From the NCBI GenBank assembly GCA_017523785.1, contig JAFWVX010000015.1, forward strand, positions 1-64,000: a stretch of DNA of 64,000 nucleotides. Reading direction: 5' to 3'. The DNA is from Lachnospiraceae bacterium (GTDB lineage Bacteria; Bacillota; Clostridia; Lachnospirales; Lachnospiraceae). The notes beneath the pieces are model-generated. The model worked only from the letters and a program-made list of their open reading frames with translations, was not told the origin of the DNA and did no database searches. Made by a program: the position numbers and the translations under genes. This document shows, piece by piece, positions 17,884 through 27,459 of this stretch; the stretch's first letter is position 1, and each line of letters begins with the position of its first letter.

Positions 17884-19074
17884 TTAAGCATGAACTCTTG
17901 CTTTGTTTGCTGACTCAAGTGCTTTAAGTGTAGCAACTGGATCTTTAAACTTAGCAAGGAAAATCATTGCTGCGATAACATATGGTTTGAAGCTTGCTTC
18001 TTTGTAAAGTGGATCTCTATATCTATCAAATACTGAACCATCAACTTCACCTTCTTTGCAAGATACTCCAGTGATATCTGCTGGTAAGCAGTGCATATAA
18101 AGAGCTTTTCCACCCTTAGTGAGTTTCATCATTTCTTCAGTACATGCCCAATCTTTGTGATTTGCATTTTGTGCAAGTAATTCTTTTTCAAGAGCTTTGA
18201 TACCATCAGTATCGCCATTTCCATAGAGTATAGTTCTCTTTTCCATAGCTTTAAATGGTGCCCAAGATTTTGGATATACTATATCTGCATCTTTAAATGC
18301 TTCTTTCATATCATTTGTCTTTGTGAATTTTCCACCAGTAGCAGCTGCATTCTTCTTTGCAACTTCCTCAACCTCTGGCATTACTTCGTAACCTTCTGGG
18401 TGAGCAAGGCAAACTTCCATACCAAGACGAGTGAATAATCCGATAACACCTTGTGGAACTGATAATGGCTTACCATAAGATGGTGAATATGCCCAAGTCA
18501 TAGCAATCTTCTTGCCCTTTAAGTTCTCAATTCCGCCGAACTCGTGAATTACATGTAAAGCATCTGCCATACATTGAGTTGGGTGATCGATATCACATTG
18601 AAGGTTTACAAGAGTTGGCTTTTGCTCAAGAACTCCATCCTTATGACCTTGAGTAACTGCTTCAACTACTTCTTTTTGATATGTATGACCTTTTCCAATA
18701 TACATATCATCTCTTATACCAATAACATCAGCCATGAAAGAAATCATATTGGCAGTTTCTCTAACTGTCTCACCATGAGCGATTTGTGATTTTCCTTCAT
18801 CAAGATCTTGAACTTCAAGTCCTAAAAGGTTACAAGCTGATGCAAATGAAAATCTAGTTCTTGTAGAATTATCTCTAAAAAGAGAAATTCCAAGTCCTGA
18901 ATCAAATACCTTTGTAGAGATGTTTCTCTCTCTTAAAGCACGAAGTGCATCTGCAACTTCCCATACTGCTTTAATCTCATCATCTGTCTTATCCCATGTA
19001 AGGAAGAAATCTCCCTCGTACATGTTCTTAAAATTTAATTTGCTTAATCCTTGAATTGCTTTATTGAAATCCAT
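17884..19074 (-). CDS. ygeW: YgeW-type knotted carbamoyltransferase of the purine cluster
   Basis: 396 residues, longer than ornithine or aspartate carbamoyltransferases. The carbamoyl-phosphate loop is STRTR at 70-74, with HPTQC at about 164-168 and MHCLPADITG near 330. Large insertions relative to ArgF fit the YgeW family with a knotted fold. In anaerobic urate breakdown the proposed role is to move a carbamoyl group from a ureido intermediate such as 2,3-diureidopropionate to phosphate, giving carbamoyl phosphate for ATP synthesis. No carbamate kinase gene lies in this window. It is encoded between ygeY and the hydroxylase genes, with a palindromic repeat in the upstream gap and AAAGGAG before the ATG. 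Confidence 0.95.
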   Translation of the reverse strand: MDFNKAIQGLSKLNFKNMYEGDFFLTWDKTDDEIKAVWEVADALRALRERNISTKVFDSGLGISLFRDNSTRTRFSFASACNLLGLEVQDLDEGKSQIAHGETVRETANMISFMADVIGIRDDMYIGKGHTYQKEVVEAVTQGHKDGVLEQKPTLVNLQCDIDHPTQCMADALHVIHEFGGIENLKGKKIAMTWAYSPSYGKPLSVPQGVIGLFTRLGMEVCLAHPEGYEVMPEVEEVAKKNAAATGGKFTKTNDMKEAFKDADIVYPKSWAPFKAMEKRTILYGNGDTDGIKALEKELLAQNANHKDWACTEEMMKLTKGGKALYMHCLPADITGVSCKEGEVDGSVFDRYRDPLYKEASFKPYVIAAMIFLAKFKDPVATLKALESANKARVHA

Positions 19075-19097
19075 AATTTTTTTCTCCTTTTATATTC

Positions 19098-19143
19098 GGG
19101 CTCGCAATGTTCGCCCCTACAATTTAGCGAAATGCTCGCCATA
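19098..19143 (+). repeat. GC-rich palindromic repeat between ygeY and ygeW
   Basis: Plus strand CGGGCTCGCAATGTTCGCCC then CTACAATT, followed by a weaker second arm TAGCGAAATGCTCGCC. It fills most of the 74-base gap and ends a few bases after the ygeY stop codon. Same arm pattern as the copies at 13428 and 14970. Confidence 0.7.
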
Positions 19144-19148
19144 TTTTT

Positions 19149-20486
19149 TTACTTCTTTACGTTCTCAGCATGAGTTGTAGGAAGTGCAGCATACATAGCA
19201 GCACAAGTTACTAAGTCTTGTTTCCAAGTAATTTCATTTGGTGCGTGAGCTTGAGCTTCTGCACCAGGACCAAATCCGATACAGTCAACTTTATTTCTAC
19301 CCATGATAGTTACCCCATTAGTAGAGAATGTCCACTTGTCAAGAAGTGGTCTCTTCTCTCTCATTTCAATTGTGTCTTTAGCACCTATTCTCTTATCAGT
19401 TCCAAATAAACTCTTATAAGTTTCAACCATTGATTCACAAAGTGGGTGATGAGGATCTAACCACCAAGTTGGGAAATAACACTCGATAGGATATACAAGT
19501 CCTGTATAAGATGGTGAATCATAATTATACATAGAAACTTCTACATCCTTTGCATACTTCTTACAAGCAGGTAAATCTCTTATCTCTTGAAGGCATGATT
19601 CAAATGTCTCACCAGCAGTCATTCTTCTATCAAGTGATACCCAGCAGCTATCAGCAACTGCACAACGGCTTGGTGAAGTATATCCGATTTGAGAAACAGT
19701 TACTGTTCCCTTTCCAAGGAAGTTTGCTGCCTCAGCATCTTTATTAAACTTAGGGTCAAGCATCTTAACAAGACCTTTTATTTCTCCACTTGTATCATTG
19801 TCATTTAATGCTCTAACTTCAGTTAAGATATCTGCCATCTTATAGATTGCATTATCTCCTCTTTCTGGAGCTGAGCCATGGCAAGAAACACCTTTTACAT
19901 CTACTCTTATTTCCATACGACCACGATGACCTCTATAGATACCACCATCAGTTGGTTCAGTAGATACTACAAACTCAGGAACGATTTTATCTTCTTTTAT
20001 AATATATTGCCAGCAAAGTCCATCACAGTCTTCTTCTTGAACTGTTCCTACTACCATAATCTTTACATCTGCAGGAATCAAATTCATATCTTTCATTATC
20101 TTAGCACCATATACAGATGATACGATACCACCAAGTTGGTCAGAAACTCCACGACCACCTACTTGAGTGTCATCTTCAAATCCATCATATGGATCAAATT
20201 TCCAGTTAGCCTTATTTCCAATACCAACTGTATCGATGTGAGCATCAAATGCAAAAATTCTTTTACCCGTGCCCATAAATCCGTAGACATTACCCATCTT
20301 GTCCACAACAACTTCATCAAAACCTACTTTTTTCATTTCAGCTTCAATAACTTGAACATGTTCTTTTTCTCCACAAGATTCTCCTGGATACTTAACAATG
20401 TTTCTTAAGAAAGCAACCATATCTTTCTTATAGCCTTCTGCTTTCTCCTTAATTTGAGCTAATTGCTCATTTGACAACTTTGCCAT
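19149..20486 (-). CDS. ygeY: YgeY-type M20 family metallohydrolase
   Basis: 445 residues. M20/ArgE-DapE-type metal ligands are visible: H83 and D85 in [10 protein letters not shown]116 in [10 protein letters not shown] and the E151-E152 pair in [19 protein letters not shown] lies in the last third. YgeY proteins are found with YgeW and DpaL and are thought to hydrolyse an amide or ureido bond of a ring-opened purine product, feeding 2,3-diaminopropionate to DpaL. The upstream dpaL gene and this gene are separated by a palindromic repeat. The start has AAGGAGAAAAAG before the ATG. Confidence 0.95.
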   Translation of the reverse strand: MAKLSNEQLAQIKEKAEGYKKDMVAFLRNIVKYPGESCGEKEHVQVIEAEMKKVGFDEVVVDKMGNVYGFMGTGKRIFAFDAHIDTVGIGNKANWKFDPYDGFEDDTQVGGRGVSDQLGGIVSSVYGAKIMKDMNLIPADVKIMVVGTVQEEDCDGLCWQYIIKEDKIVPEFVVSTEPTDGGIYRGHRGRMEIRVDVKGVSCHGSAPERGDNAIYKMADILTEVRALNDNDTSGEIKGLVKMLDPKFNKDAEAANFLGKGTVTVSQIGYTSPSRCAVADSCWVSLDRRMTAGETFESCLQEIRDLPACKKYAKDVEVSMYNYDSPSYTGLVYPIECYFPTWWLDPHHPLCESMVETYKSLFGTDKRIGAKDTIEMREKRPLLDKWTFSTNGVTIMGRNKVDCIGFGPGAEAQAHAPNEITWKQDLVTCAAMYAALPTTHAENVKK

Positions 20487-20502
20487 AACTTTTTCTCCTT
20501 AT

Positions 20503-20552
20503 AGGGCTCGCAGGCTATTCCATAAAGAATTTGCAAGCGTTCGCCACACAAA
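20503..20552 (+). repeat. GC-rich palindromic repeat, diverged, between dpaL and ygeY
   Basis: Plus strand AGGGCTCGCAGGCTATTCC then a second arm TTTGCAAGCGTTCGCCACAC. The GGGCTCGCA and GTTCGCC blocks match the other copies, while the middle has decayed. It fills most of the 86-base gap. Confidence 0.6.
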
Positions 20553-20572
20553 TATATATTTATATTTTTTAA

Positions 20573-21775
20573 TTATCTATCTTTTCCATCCCAAACGATA
20601 TTTTCATATCTCTCTGGATCTGTATTTCCTTCTGTAGAGAAAAGAAGAACTTTTGAATTTGAATCGAGTTTCAATTCTTTCTTTAGGTCTGCATATTTTG
20701 GATCTTTCATTATTGAAGCAAGAACTCCAAATGGAACTGCACCAGACTCACCAGATACAACTTGTGGGTCGCCTTTAATTGGAGCAGAAAGCATTCTCAT
20801 TCCAAGACGAGTAACATTATCTTCAGCAGATACAAAACAGTTCACATGGTTTCTTAGAATATCCCAAGAAGTAATATTTGGTTCTCCACAGCAAAGTCCA
20901 GCCATGATACTATCCATATCACCACCAACTATTGCTATCTCACCAGTATTTTTAACAGCTCCTTTATATAAACAATCAGCAACTGCTGTTTCAACGACAA
21001 CAAAAATAGGTGGATTATCTTTATACTTATTTGCAAAAAATCCAACCATACCACCAGCAAGTGATCCAACACCGGCTTGAACAAATACATGAGTTGGTCT
21101 CTCACCAAATTGTTCAGCTGCCTCTAGTCCCATAGTTCCATAACCTTGCATAATCCATGAAGGAATTTTTTCATAACCTTCCCAAGCAGTATCTTGAATT
21201 ACAACTGAGTGAGGAATCTTTGCAGACTCTTCAGCTGCTTTTCTAACACAATCATCATAATTGTACTCTTCAATAGTTGCAACCGCATTTTCAGCCTTGA
21301 TTGCATTTAATCTATACTCAGTAGAACCCTTTGGCATATAGATAACACATTTTTGTCCAAGCTTATTTGCAGCCCAAGCAACACCTCTTCCATGATTTCC
21401 ATCAGTTGCAGAAAAGAATGTTACTACATTACCCAAATCTTTTTTTAATTGCTCACTAGTTAAATAATTGTAATCAATTGTAGAAATGTCTCTGCCAAGT
21501 TCGTCAGCAATGTGTCGACCTATTGCATATGATCCCCCAAGAACTTTAAATGCATTGAGTCCAAATCTGTAAGACTCATCTTTAATGCACACTTTGCTAA
21601 GACCTAAAAATTTTGCCATCTCCTTTAAGTCAGCAAGTGGTGTTTCCGTATACTGCGGAAAACTTTTGTGAAATGTTTTTGCCTTTTCAACTTCTTTCAC
21701 ATCCATGATAGGAAGATTCTTGTCATCAGATTTTGGCATTGTATTAATCTTCCATTTGAAATCTGTACTTACCAT
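20573..21775 (-). CDS. dpaL: 2,3-diaminopropionate ammonia-lyase
   Basis: 400 residues. A fold-type II PLP enzyme: the cofactor lysine is K77 in GLNAFKVLGGSYA, and FSATDGNHGRG at 121-131 holds the aspartate (D125) that the characterised enzyme uses in catalysis on D-isomers. The glycine loop QAGVGSLAGG binds the PLP phosphate. It converts 2,3-diaminopropionate to pyruvate and two ammonia, the last step that yields a usable carbon product from ring-opened purine. It is the first gene of the locus: a good promoter lies upstream and AGGAG precedes the ATG by seven bases. Confidence 0.95.
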   Translation of the reverse strand: MVSTDFKWKINTMPKSDDKNLPIMDVKEVEKAKTFHKSFPQYTETPLADLKEMAKFLGLSKVCIKDESYRFGLNAFKVLGGSYAIGRHIADELGRDISTIDYNYLTSEQLKKDLGNVVTFFSATDGNHGRGVAWAANKLGQKCVIYMPKGSTEYRLNAIKAENAVATIEEYNYDDCVRKAAEESAKIPHSVVIQDTAWEGYEKIPSWIMQGYGTMGLEAAEQFGERPTHVFVQAGVGSLAGGMVGFFANKYKDNPPIFVVVETAVADCLYKGAVKNTGEIAIVGGDMDSIMAGLCCGEPNITSWDILRNHVNCFVSAEDNVTRLGMRMLSAPIKGDPQVVSGESGAVPFGVLASIMKDPKYADLKKELKLDSNSKVLLFSTEGNTDPERYENIVWDGKDR

Positions 21776-21849
21776 TTCTTTTCTCCTAATAATTAAATTT
21801 TATCTATAATTTATATTTAATTTATCTTAACATCATAAAATATAACATT

Positions 21850-21878
21850 ATTATATATTATTTTTAGATTTAATACAA
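21850..21878 (-). promoter_or_regulatory. Predicted sigma-A promoter of the purine-degradation operon
   Basis: On the minus strand TTGTAT (21878-21873) and a perfect TATAAT (21855-21850) are separated by 17 bases. The start of transcription would fall near 21843, leaving a leader of about 65 bases before dpaL. The 140-base gap is otherwise AT-rich; I see no terminator of the upstream comF operon and no obvious operator or riboswitch in it. Confidence 0.5.
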
Positions 21879-21915
21879 TTATTAATTTTTAAAATTTTAG
21901 CCAAATAAGCCATAT

Positions 21916-22653
21916 TTATAAGTTATCCACAATTGCTATAGCCACAAAATAGACCTTTTTAACCCCTGCAATTTTTAGTATTTTAGCCATCGTATCTATG
22001 GTAGTTCCAGTGGTATATATGTCGTCCACAATTAAAATGCTATCAATATTGCTTAAATCTGTTGTTTCAAATGCCTCTTTAAGTTCAGACCCTCTATCTT
22101 GGTCATCAAGCTTATTCAAAACCTTTGTATTTTTGACCCTAAAAATCAGTTCCTCGTTTACCCCTATGTCTATCCCATACTTTTTTAATTCCTTAGAAAT
22201 AGAGTTTGCAAGCACAGCTGCCTGATTGTAATTTCTCTCTATTAATCTCCTATGATGAATAGGAACTGGAACTAAGTAGTCAGGATTAATCTCTCTAATT
22301 TTGTCTTTATATGTTCTCGCTATACACTTACCATAAAAATCAATATACTCTTTTCTACCACCATACTTAATTCTGTGCAATGACTCCTTCACAAAATCAT
22401 TATACCTAAGAAGTCCAAATCCAAATTCAAAATTATCGTGCAACTTATGTTCACATCTTAGGCAATACATTTTCTCTGAGTCATTTATCATGGCGCCACA
22501 CTTTTTGCATGTAGGCTCTTTTATGAATTCAAAATTGTATTTACAGTCCTCACACAAAAATAGATTTTCTAATTTACTACCATATGGAAGTATCTTGTCG
22601 CAAAGCACACAGCGACTTGGAAATATAAATTTTTTAATATCATCAAATATCAT
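21916..22653 (-). CDS. ComF-like phosphoribosyltransferase with zinc fingers
   Basis: 245 residues. The N-terminal 70 residues hold several CxxC pairs (CVLC, CEDC, CKKC, CLRC), typical of the double zinc ribbon of ComF proteins. The C-terminal domain is a type I phosphoribosyltransferase fold with VPVPIHHRRLIERNYNQA and the PRPP loop ILIVDDIYTTGTT. ComF works in DNA uptake in competent bacteria, but homologues are widespread without competence. It overlaps recD2 by 11 bases and closes the cca-pgm-mreB-recD2 operon. Confidence 0.9.
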   Translation of the reverse strand: MIFDDIKKFIFPSRCVLCDKILPYGSKLENLFLCEDCKYNFEFIKEPTCKKCGAMINDSEKMYCLRCEHKLHDNFEFGFGLLRYNDFVKESLHRIKYGGRKEYIDFYGKCIARTYKDKIREINPDYLVPVPIHHRRLIERNYNQAAVLANSISKELKKYGIDIGVNEELIFRVKNTKVLNKLDDQDRGSELKEAFETTDLSNIDSILIVDDIYTTGTTIDTMAKILKIAGVKKVYFVAIAIVDNL

Positions 22654-24739
22654 ACAAATACAGCTTACTACAAAGTGCAGAGTTTCTCACAACCTCATTT
22701 TTATTATTAAGCATCTCTTTAAAATATTGCTCCATACCTACAAATATAATACACTTCTTAGCTCTCGTCATAGCCGTATACAATATTTTTCTATTAAGAA
22801 GTTGATAAGGTGCTCTCGACATCGGCATTACTACCACATCGTATTCAGATCCCTGCGACTTATGAACAGTGATGGCATAGGCAAGTGATAAGTCAGCCAA
22901 ATCTTTTGAAATATAATATGCCTCTCTATCATCAAATCTTATAACCATATTTCTATTCTCATCATCTATCTCAACTATAGTTCCAATATCACCGTTAAAA
23001 ACACCAACCCCTCTATCAATCACCCTTCCGTTTTTCTCAATGATATTATATGGAATATTATAATTATTAGCAGTCTGCATCACCTTATCGCCAAGCCTAA
23101 ATGTCGTATTGCCAACTTCTAGTTCATTCTTTTCAAAACTCTCAGGATTTAAAACTTGTTGCAGCGAAACATTTAGCGACTCAGTCCCACAATTCCCCTT
23201 TTTAGAAGGACAGATTACTTGGATTTGGTCAAGCGAACAATTGAAATGTCTCGGTAAGTTCTCTTTAACCAAAATATTAACTGCCTCTTTTATTGCTTCC
23301 TCAGAACTCTTTCTAGTAAATATAAAATCCTCTGATTCCTTCTTAAACACAACCTCTTCACCAGCATTTACATGGTGGGCATTTATAACTATGTCACTCG
23401 CTTCATCCTGTCTATATATCTTAGTCAATTCTTTAACTTCAAATATTTTTGACTCAATCATATCTTTAAGCACCTGCCCTGCACCAACAGATGGCAACTG
23501 GTCCACATCGCCTACTAGTATAATTTTTGTAAGATTAGGCACAGCCTTAACAAGTGCAAGCATAAGATATTCATCAACCATACTCATCTCATCAACTATA
23601 AGGACATCTATATCAAGTTTATTATCTTCATTTCTTGAAAAATAACTCTTCCTGCCATCTGAATCACCAACACATTCTAAAAGTCTATGTATAGTTTTTG
23701 CCTCATAGCCAGTCACTTCAGTAATTCTTTTAGCAGCCCTACCAGTAGGAGCACAGAGGGCAACCTTAAGGCCAGCATCATTTGCATCTTTTAGATACAT
23801 TTTGATGTTGTAAGTTTTGCCAGTTCCAGGTCCGCCTGTCACAATAATGATATTATTCTTTAGTTCATATAAATAATCACTTAACTTTTTCTCGACATTG
23901 TATGCATATTTCAAAAATACTAATTCTTTATTGTCATAGGCATCTCTTTTGATTTTCAAATCAATCTCCAGATTATATAGCACATCCTCAAAATTATAAT
24001 CCTTATCAATTTGCAACAACTCACTTGCCTTATCTATCAAGACACTTTTTAAAACAAAAACATTTCCAATCGCATACTCATTTTCAAGTGTGTAAAGTAT
24101 TCCCGCCATAACTCTCTTATTACTTTTATCATTGTAGCCATTAAGTTTGGCGATTTTATCACAGATATTAAATCCAATTCCTTCTATATATATAGCAAGT
24201 TTATATGGATTTTCATTTATCACCTCTAATGTCGCACTACCGTATCTCTCAAGCAGTTTCTTAATAGTCTTTGCACCTAAGTCATATTTTTCAAGTGCCA
24301 ATATAATCTCTATCTCATTACTTCTCTCAATAAGTCTATTTCTCAATGCATCAATTTTAACTTGATTAAGTCCTTTTAGTCCTACTAGTTTTTCAGGATG
24401 ATTTCTTATAGTATCAATTGTATCAATTCCATAATTAGTTATAATTCTTTTAATAGTCGCATCGCCAACACCCTTCACTGATAGAGAAATTAAAAATTTA
24501 TATATCGCATCCTCATCTTTATTTGGCATTATGATTTGATAAGATAAAATTTTATATTGCAATCCAAATGTTGGATGCTCTACCTGCTCAACTTCTGCCT
24601 CTATGCATTCGCCCATGTTGACTTTGGCAATATTCCCTACCAAAGTAAAAACGGCTTTGCCTGATTTAATAAGCAAAACCGTATACCCATTTGATTCACT
24701 TCGGAATCTTATATTTTCTATACTGCCTTGTAGTTTCAT
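22643..24739 (-). CDS. recD2: RecD2-type SF1B DNA helicase
   Basis: 698 residues. The N-terminal region (1-280) has an OB-like start and helix-hairpin-helix repeats (KGVGDATIKRI, LKGLNQVKID, IEGIGFNICDKIA) characteristic of RecD2, absent from RecBCD-type RecD. Walker A is TGGPGTGKT at 301-309, motif II is DEMSMVDE and the C-terminal motif is TVHKSQGSEYD. It is a 5'-3' helicase linked to DNA repair and fork processing. The one-base overlap with mreB and the 11-base overlap with the ComF gene indicate one transcript. Confidence 0.95.
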   Translation of the reverse strand: MKLQGSIENIRFRSESNGYTVLLIKSGKAVFTLVGNIAKVNMGECIEAEVEQVEHPTFGLQYKILSYQIIMPNKDEDAIYKFLISLSVKGVGDATIKRIITNYGIDTIDTIRNHPEKLVGLKGLNQVKIDALRNRLIERSNEIEIILALEKYDLGAKTIKKLLERYGSATLEVINENPYKLAIYIEGIGFNICDKIAKLNGYNDKSNKRVMAGILYTLENEYAIGNVFVLKSVLIDKASELLQIDKDYNFEDVLYNLEIDLKIKRDAYDNKELVFLKYAYNVEKKLSDYLYELKNNIIIVTGGPGTGKTYNIKMYLKDANDAGLKVALCAPTGRAAKRITEVTGYEAKTIHRLLECVGDSDGRKSYFSRNEDNKLDIDVLIVDEMSMVDEYLMLALVKAVPNLTKIILVGDVDQLPSVGAGQVLKDMIESKIFEVKELTKIYRQDEASDIVINAHHVNAGEEVVFKKESEDFIFTRKSSEEAIKEAVNILVKENLPRHFNCSLDQIQVICPSKKGNCGTESLNVSLQQVLNPESFEKNELEVGNTTFRLGDKVMQTANNYNIPYNIIEKNGRVIDRGVGVFNGDIGTIVEIDDENRNMVIRFDDREAYYISKDLADLSLAYAITVHKSQGSEYDVVVMPMSRAPYQLLNRKILYTAMTRAKKCIIFVGMEQYFKEMLNNKNEVVRNSALCSKLYLYDI

Positions 24740-25749
24740 TAATCTATTTCTTCTTGTCTATCAAACATCATGATTCTCTTTTGAATTCCCAAAATGACAG
24801 CTTTCATAGGATCATCAACCCTAAGACATTCTACACCTATCTCCTCTTTTATAGCGGCATCAAGTCCGTATAATTGAGAGCCACCGCCAGTAAGATATAT
24901 ACCCTTATCAAATATATCTGCAGCAAGTTCAGGTGGCGTAAGTTCAAATACCTTCTTTATACCTTTCAAGATTTCATCAATTGGCTCTTTTAGGACAAAG
25001 TAAATATCATCATCACCAATCAGTTTTTCACCTGGATATCCATTTTGAGTACTTCTACCTTTTACAGCCATTGTGATTGGCTTATCATTATCTCTTAAAG
25101 GAATTGCTCGACCAAGTTGCATTTTAATTTGCTCTGCAGTTCTATCACCAACAAGTAAATGATGTTGATTTTTAAGATACTCTATAATTGCTTGGTCAAA
25201 GTCATCGCCTGCAACTTTAATTGAGTTAGCACACACTATTCCACCAAGTGCTATAACTGCGATGTCTGTAGTACCTCCACCGATATCAACTATCATACTT
25301 CCTTCAGGTCTCTCTATATCTATGTCGGCTCCAAGTGCAGCTGCAAGTGGTTCCTCTATAACTACTACAGTTCTTGCACCTGCAGAATAAGCAGCATCTT
25401 CAACCGCCTTCTTTTCTATCTCAGTACACATTGCAGGAACACAGATTACTATTCTTGGTTTTCTTAAAGAAACTTTTCCAATTGCCTCTTGCATGAAATG
25501 CTTAAGCATTCTCTCAGTAATAGTGATATTAGAAATAACACCATGTTTAAGTGGTCTTATCGCTTTAATATTATCAGGTGTTCTACCTATCATCTTTCTT
25601 GCCTGCTCACCAAAAGCAATAGGCATATTGTCAACTGTGTTTATAGCCACAACAGATGGCTCACGCGCGATAATGCCTTTACCTTTTACATATACAAGAA
25701 CTGTAGATGTCCCTAAATCTATTCCAATATCATTACTACTAAATAACAT
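24739..25749 (-). CDS. mreB: MreB/Mbl-type actin-like cell shape protein
   Basis: 336 residues. Actin-like ATP-binding landmarks: IGIDLGTSTVLVY at the N-terminus, VIEEPLAAALGAD, VDIGGGTTDIAVIALGG and LTGGGSQLYGLD. It forms membrane-associated filaments that guide lateral wall synthesis. There are no mreC or mreD genes beside it, as is usual for the second copy (Mbl or MreBH) in Firmicutes, so this is probably not the mre-operon paralogue. It follows the phosphoglucomutase gene by six bases. Confidence 0.93.
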   Translation of the reverse strand: MLFSSNDIGIDLGTSTVLVYVKGKGIIAREPSVVAINTVDNMPIAFGEQARKMIGRTPDNIKAIRPLKHGVISNITITERMLKHFMQEAIGKVSLRKPRIVICVPAMCTEIEKKAVEDAAYSAGARTVVVIEEPLAAALGADIDIERPEGSMIVDIGGGTTDIAVIALGGIVCANSIKVAGDDFDQAIIEYLKNQHHLLVGDRTAEQIKMQLGRAIPLRDNDKPITMAVKGRSTQNGYPGEKLIGDDDIYFVLKEPIDEILKGIKKVFELTPPELAADIFDKGIYLTGGGSQLYGLDAAIKEEIGVECLRVDDPMKAVILGIQKRIMMFDRQEEID

Positions 25750-25755
25750 ATGTTT

Positions 25756-27459
25756 CTATGCAAGCTCCTTTTTTAATGCACTCTCTAAAATTTTAAACTT
25801 ATTGTCTGCAAGTTCCTCAGACTTATCAATTATATCAAAGTAAATCTTTATTTTTGGCTCTGTTCCTGATGGTCTAACAGTCACTGTGCTCTCATCATCT
25901 AAGAAGAACTTTACTGTATTAGTACTTGGAAAATCAAATTTTGATTTTGACATAGTATTAAAGTCAGTTACATCGTTGGTCTTATAGTCAAGCATCTTTA
26001 CAACATTTATATCTGTAAGTTTTGTAAATGGAGAGTTTCTCAACTTTTCCATAATAGAATTCATTTTCTCTTTTCCAGAAAGTCCCTCGTAAACTACTGA
26101 GAAAGCATAATTCTTGTGAACACCATAGTGGTCGTAGAGCATATGAAGTAAATCATAAAGATTATATCCAACTCTCTTAAGAGCAAGTGCCATCTCAAGT
26201 ACAAATAATGTAGTTCCAATAGCATCCTTATCTCTCACATAATTTGAAAGAGCGCAGCCATAAGATTCCTCACAAGAGAATATGAGTTTCTTTGGGCTCT
26301 CATTTACATATCTCATTATCCATTTAAATCCAGTTGGAGTCTCACCAAGTTCTATATTATATCTCTCTGCTATAGCATCAAGAAGTCTTGTAGTAACAAA
26401 TGACTTAACTGCGAGACATTTCTTCATATCAAATTGTTTATTTCTAAAATATGCCACATACTCAAAGATACATGCTGATAACTCATTTCCAGTGAGTGGA
26501 ACATATTTCCCTTTTGCAACTTTTACATATACACCCATTCTATCAGCATCAGGGTCGCTTGCCACACAGATGTCAGCATCTTTCTCTTTTGCAAGTTTTA
26601 TAGCAAGTTCAAATGCCGCTGCCGTCTCAGGGTTTGGATATGGGATGGTCTTAAAATCACCACACTCATCATTTTGAGATTTAACTACATGGACATTTGT
26701 AAATCCTGCTTGCTTAAATCCATCTTTAAGGAAGGTGTAACCTGTTCCGTGAAGTGGAGTATATACAACAGACAATTCCTTTCCGTGCTTCTTACAGAAA
26801 TCTCTATGAAGCATACAGTCAAGTGCACCTTTCAAGAATGCATCCTCAACTGACTTTGGAATTACGCTTATAAGTTTTGTATTTGGATGAACATTCTTTG
26901 GGTCAACAAAGATTTCGTCATCAGTAACTTCATTAACAAGTTTGATTATAACTTGGTCATCTGGTGGTGACATCTGTGCACCATCTTTCAAATAAATCTT
27001 ATATCCATTGTCTTCTTTTCTATTATGTGAAGCAGTAATATTTATTCCTGCAAATGCTTTCATATGAAGTACTGCAAAAGATAAAAATGGAGTTGGTCTA
27101 AGAGCCTTTGAAATATAAACTTTAATTCCAAACTCAGTCAAAACTTTTGCAACATAGTTTGCATATTCTTTTGAATTGTTTCTACAATCAAATGTAATAA
27201 CAACTCCGCTCTTTTCAGCTTTATTCATTACAATATATTTTGCAAGTCCAAGAGTTGTTCTTCTAATAGTAAGATAATTCATTCTATTAGGTCCAACTCC
27301 CATAGTACCTCTCATACCGGCGGTTCCAAATTCAACGAAGCAAGAAAATTGATTCTTAATTGCCTCGTCATCATTTTCAATTTTTACTAACTCATCCTTT
27401 AAATTCTTATCAAGAAAACTTAAAGCTTTCCATTTTTGATACTCTTCTCTATAATTCAT
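25756..27459 (-). CDS. Alpha-phosphoglucomutase/phosphomannomutase
   Basis: 567 residues, the length of PgcA-like phosphohexomutases. The phosphoserine loop is TASHNRKEDNGYK (S144), where most family members have P at the position of R. The metal loop is DPDADRMGV at about 300 and the sugar/phosphate loops include CEESYGCA and RPSGTEPKIK. It interconverts glucose 1- and 6-phosphate, giving glucose 1-phosphate for dTDP-sugars and wall polymers. It overlaps the cca gene by 11 bases. Confidence 0.92.
   Translation of the reverse strand: MNYREEYQKWKALSFLDKNLKDELVKIENDDEAIKNQFSCFVEFGTAGMRGTMGVGPNRMNYLTIRRTTLGLAKYIVMNKAEKSGVVITFDCRNNSKEYANYVAKVLTEFGIKVYISKALRPTPFLSFAVLHMKAFAGINITASHNRKEDNGYKIYLKDGAQMSPPDDQVIIKLVNEVTDDEIFVDPKNVHPNTKLISVIPKSVEDAFLKGALDCMLHRDFCKKHGKELSVVYTPLHGTGYTFLKDGFKQAGFTNVHVVKSQNDECGDFKTIPYPNPETAAAFELAIKLAKEKDADICVASDPDADRMGVYVKVAKGKYVPLTGNELSACIFEYVAYFRNKQFDMKKCLAVKSFVTTRLLDAIAERYNIELGETPTGFKWIMRYVNESPKKLIFSCEESYGCALSNYVRDKDAIGTTLFVLEMALALKRVGYNLYDLLHMLYDHYGVHKNYAFSVVYEGLSGKEKMNSIMEKLRNSPFTKLTDINVVKMLDYKTNDVTDFNTMSKSKFDFPSTNTVKFFLDDESTVTVRPSGTEPKIKIYFDIIDKSEELADNKFKILESALKKELA

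Noticed and set aside
21776..21915. Purine riboswitch before dpaL
   Set aside because: The gap is short and AT-rich and shows none of the paired stems and conserved loops of that class.
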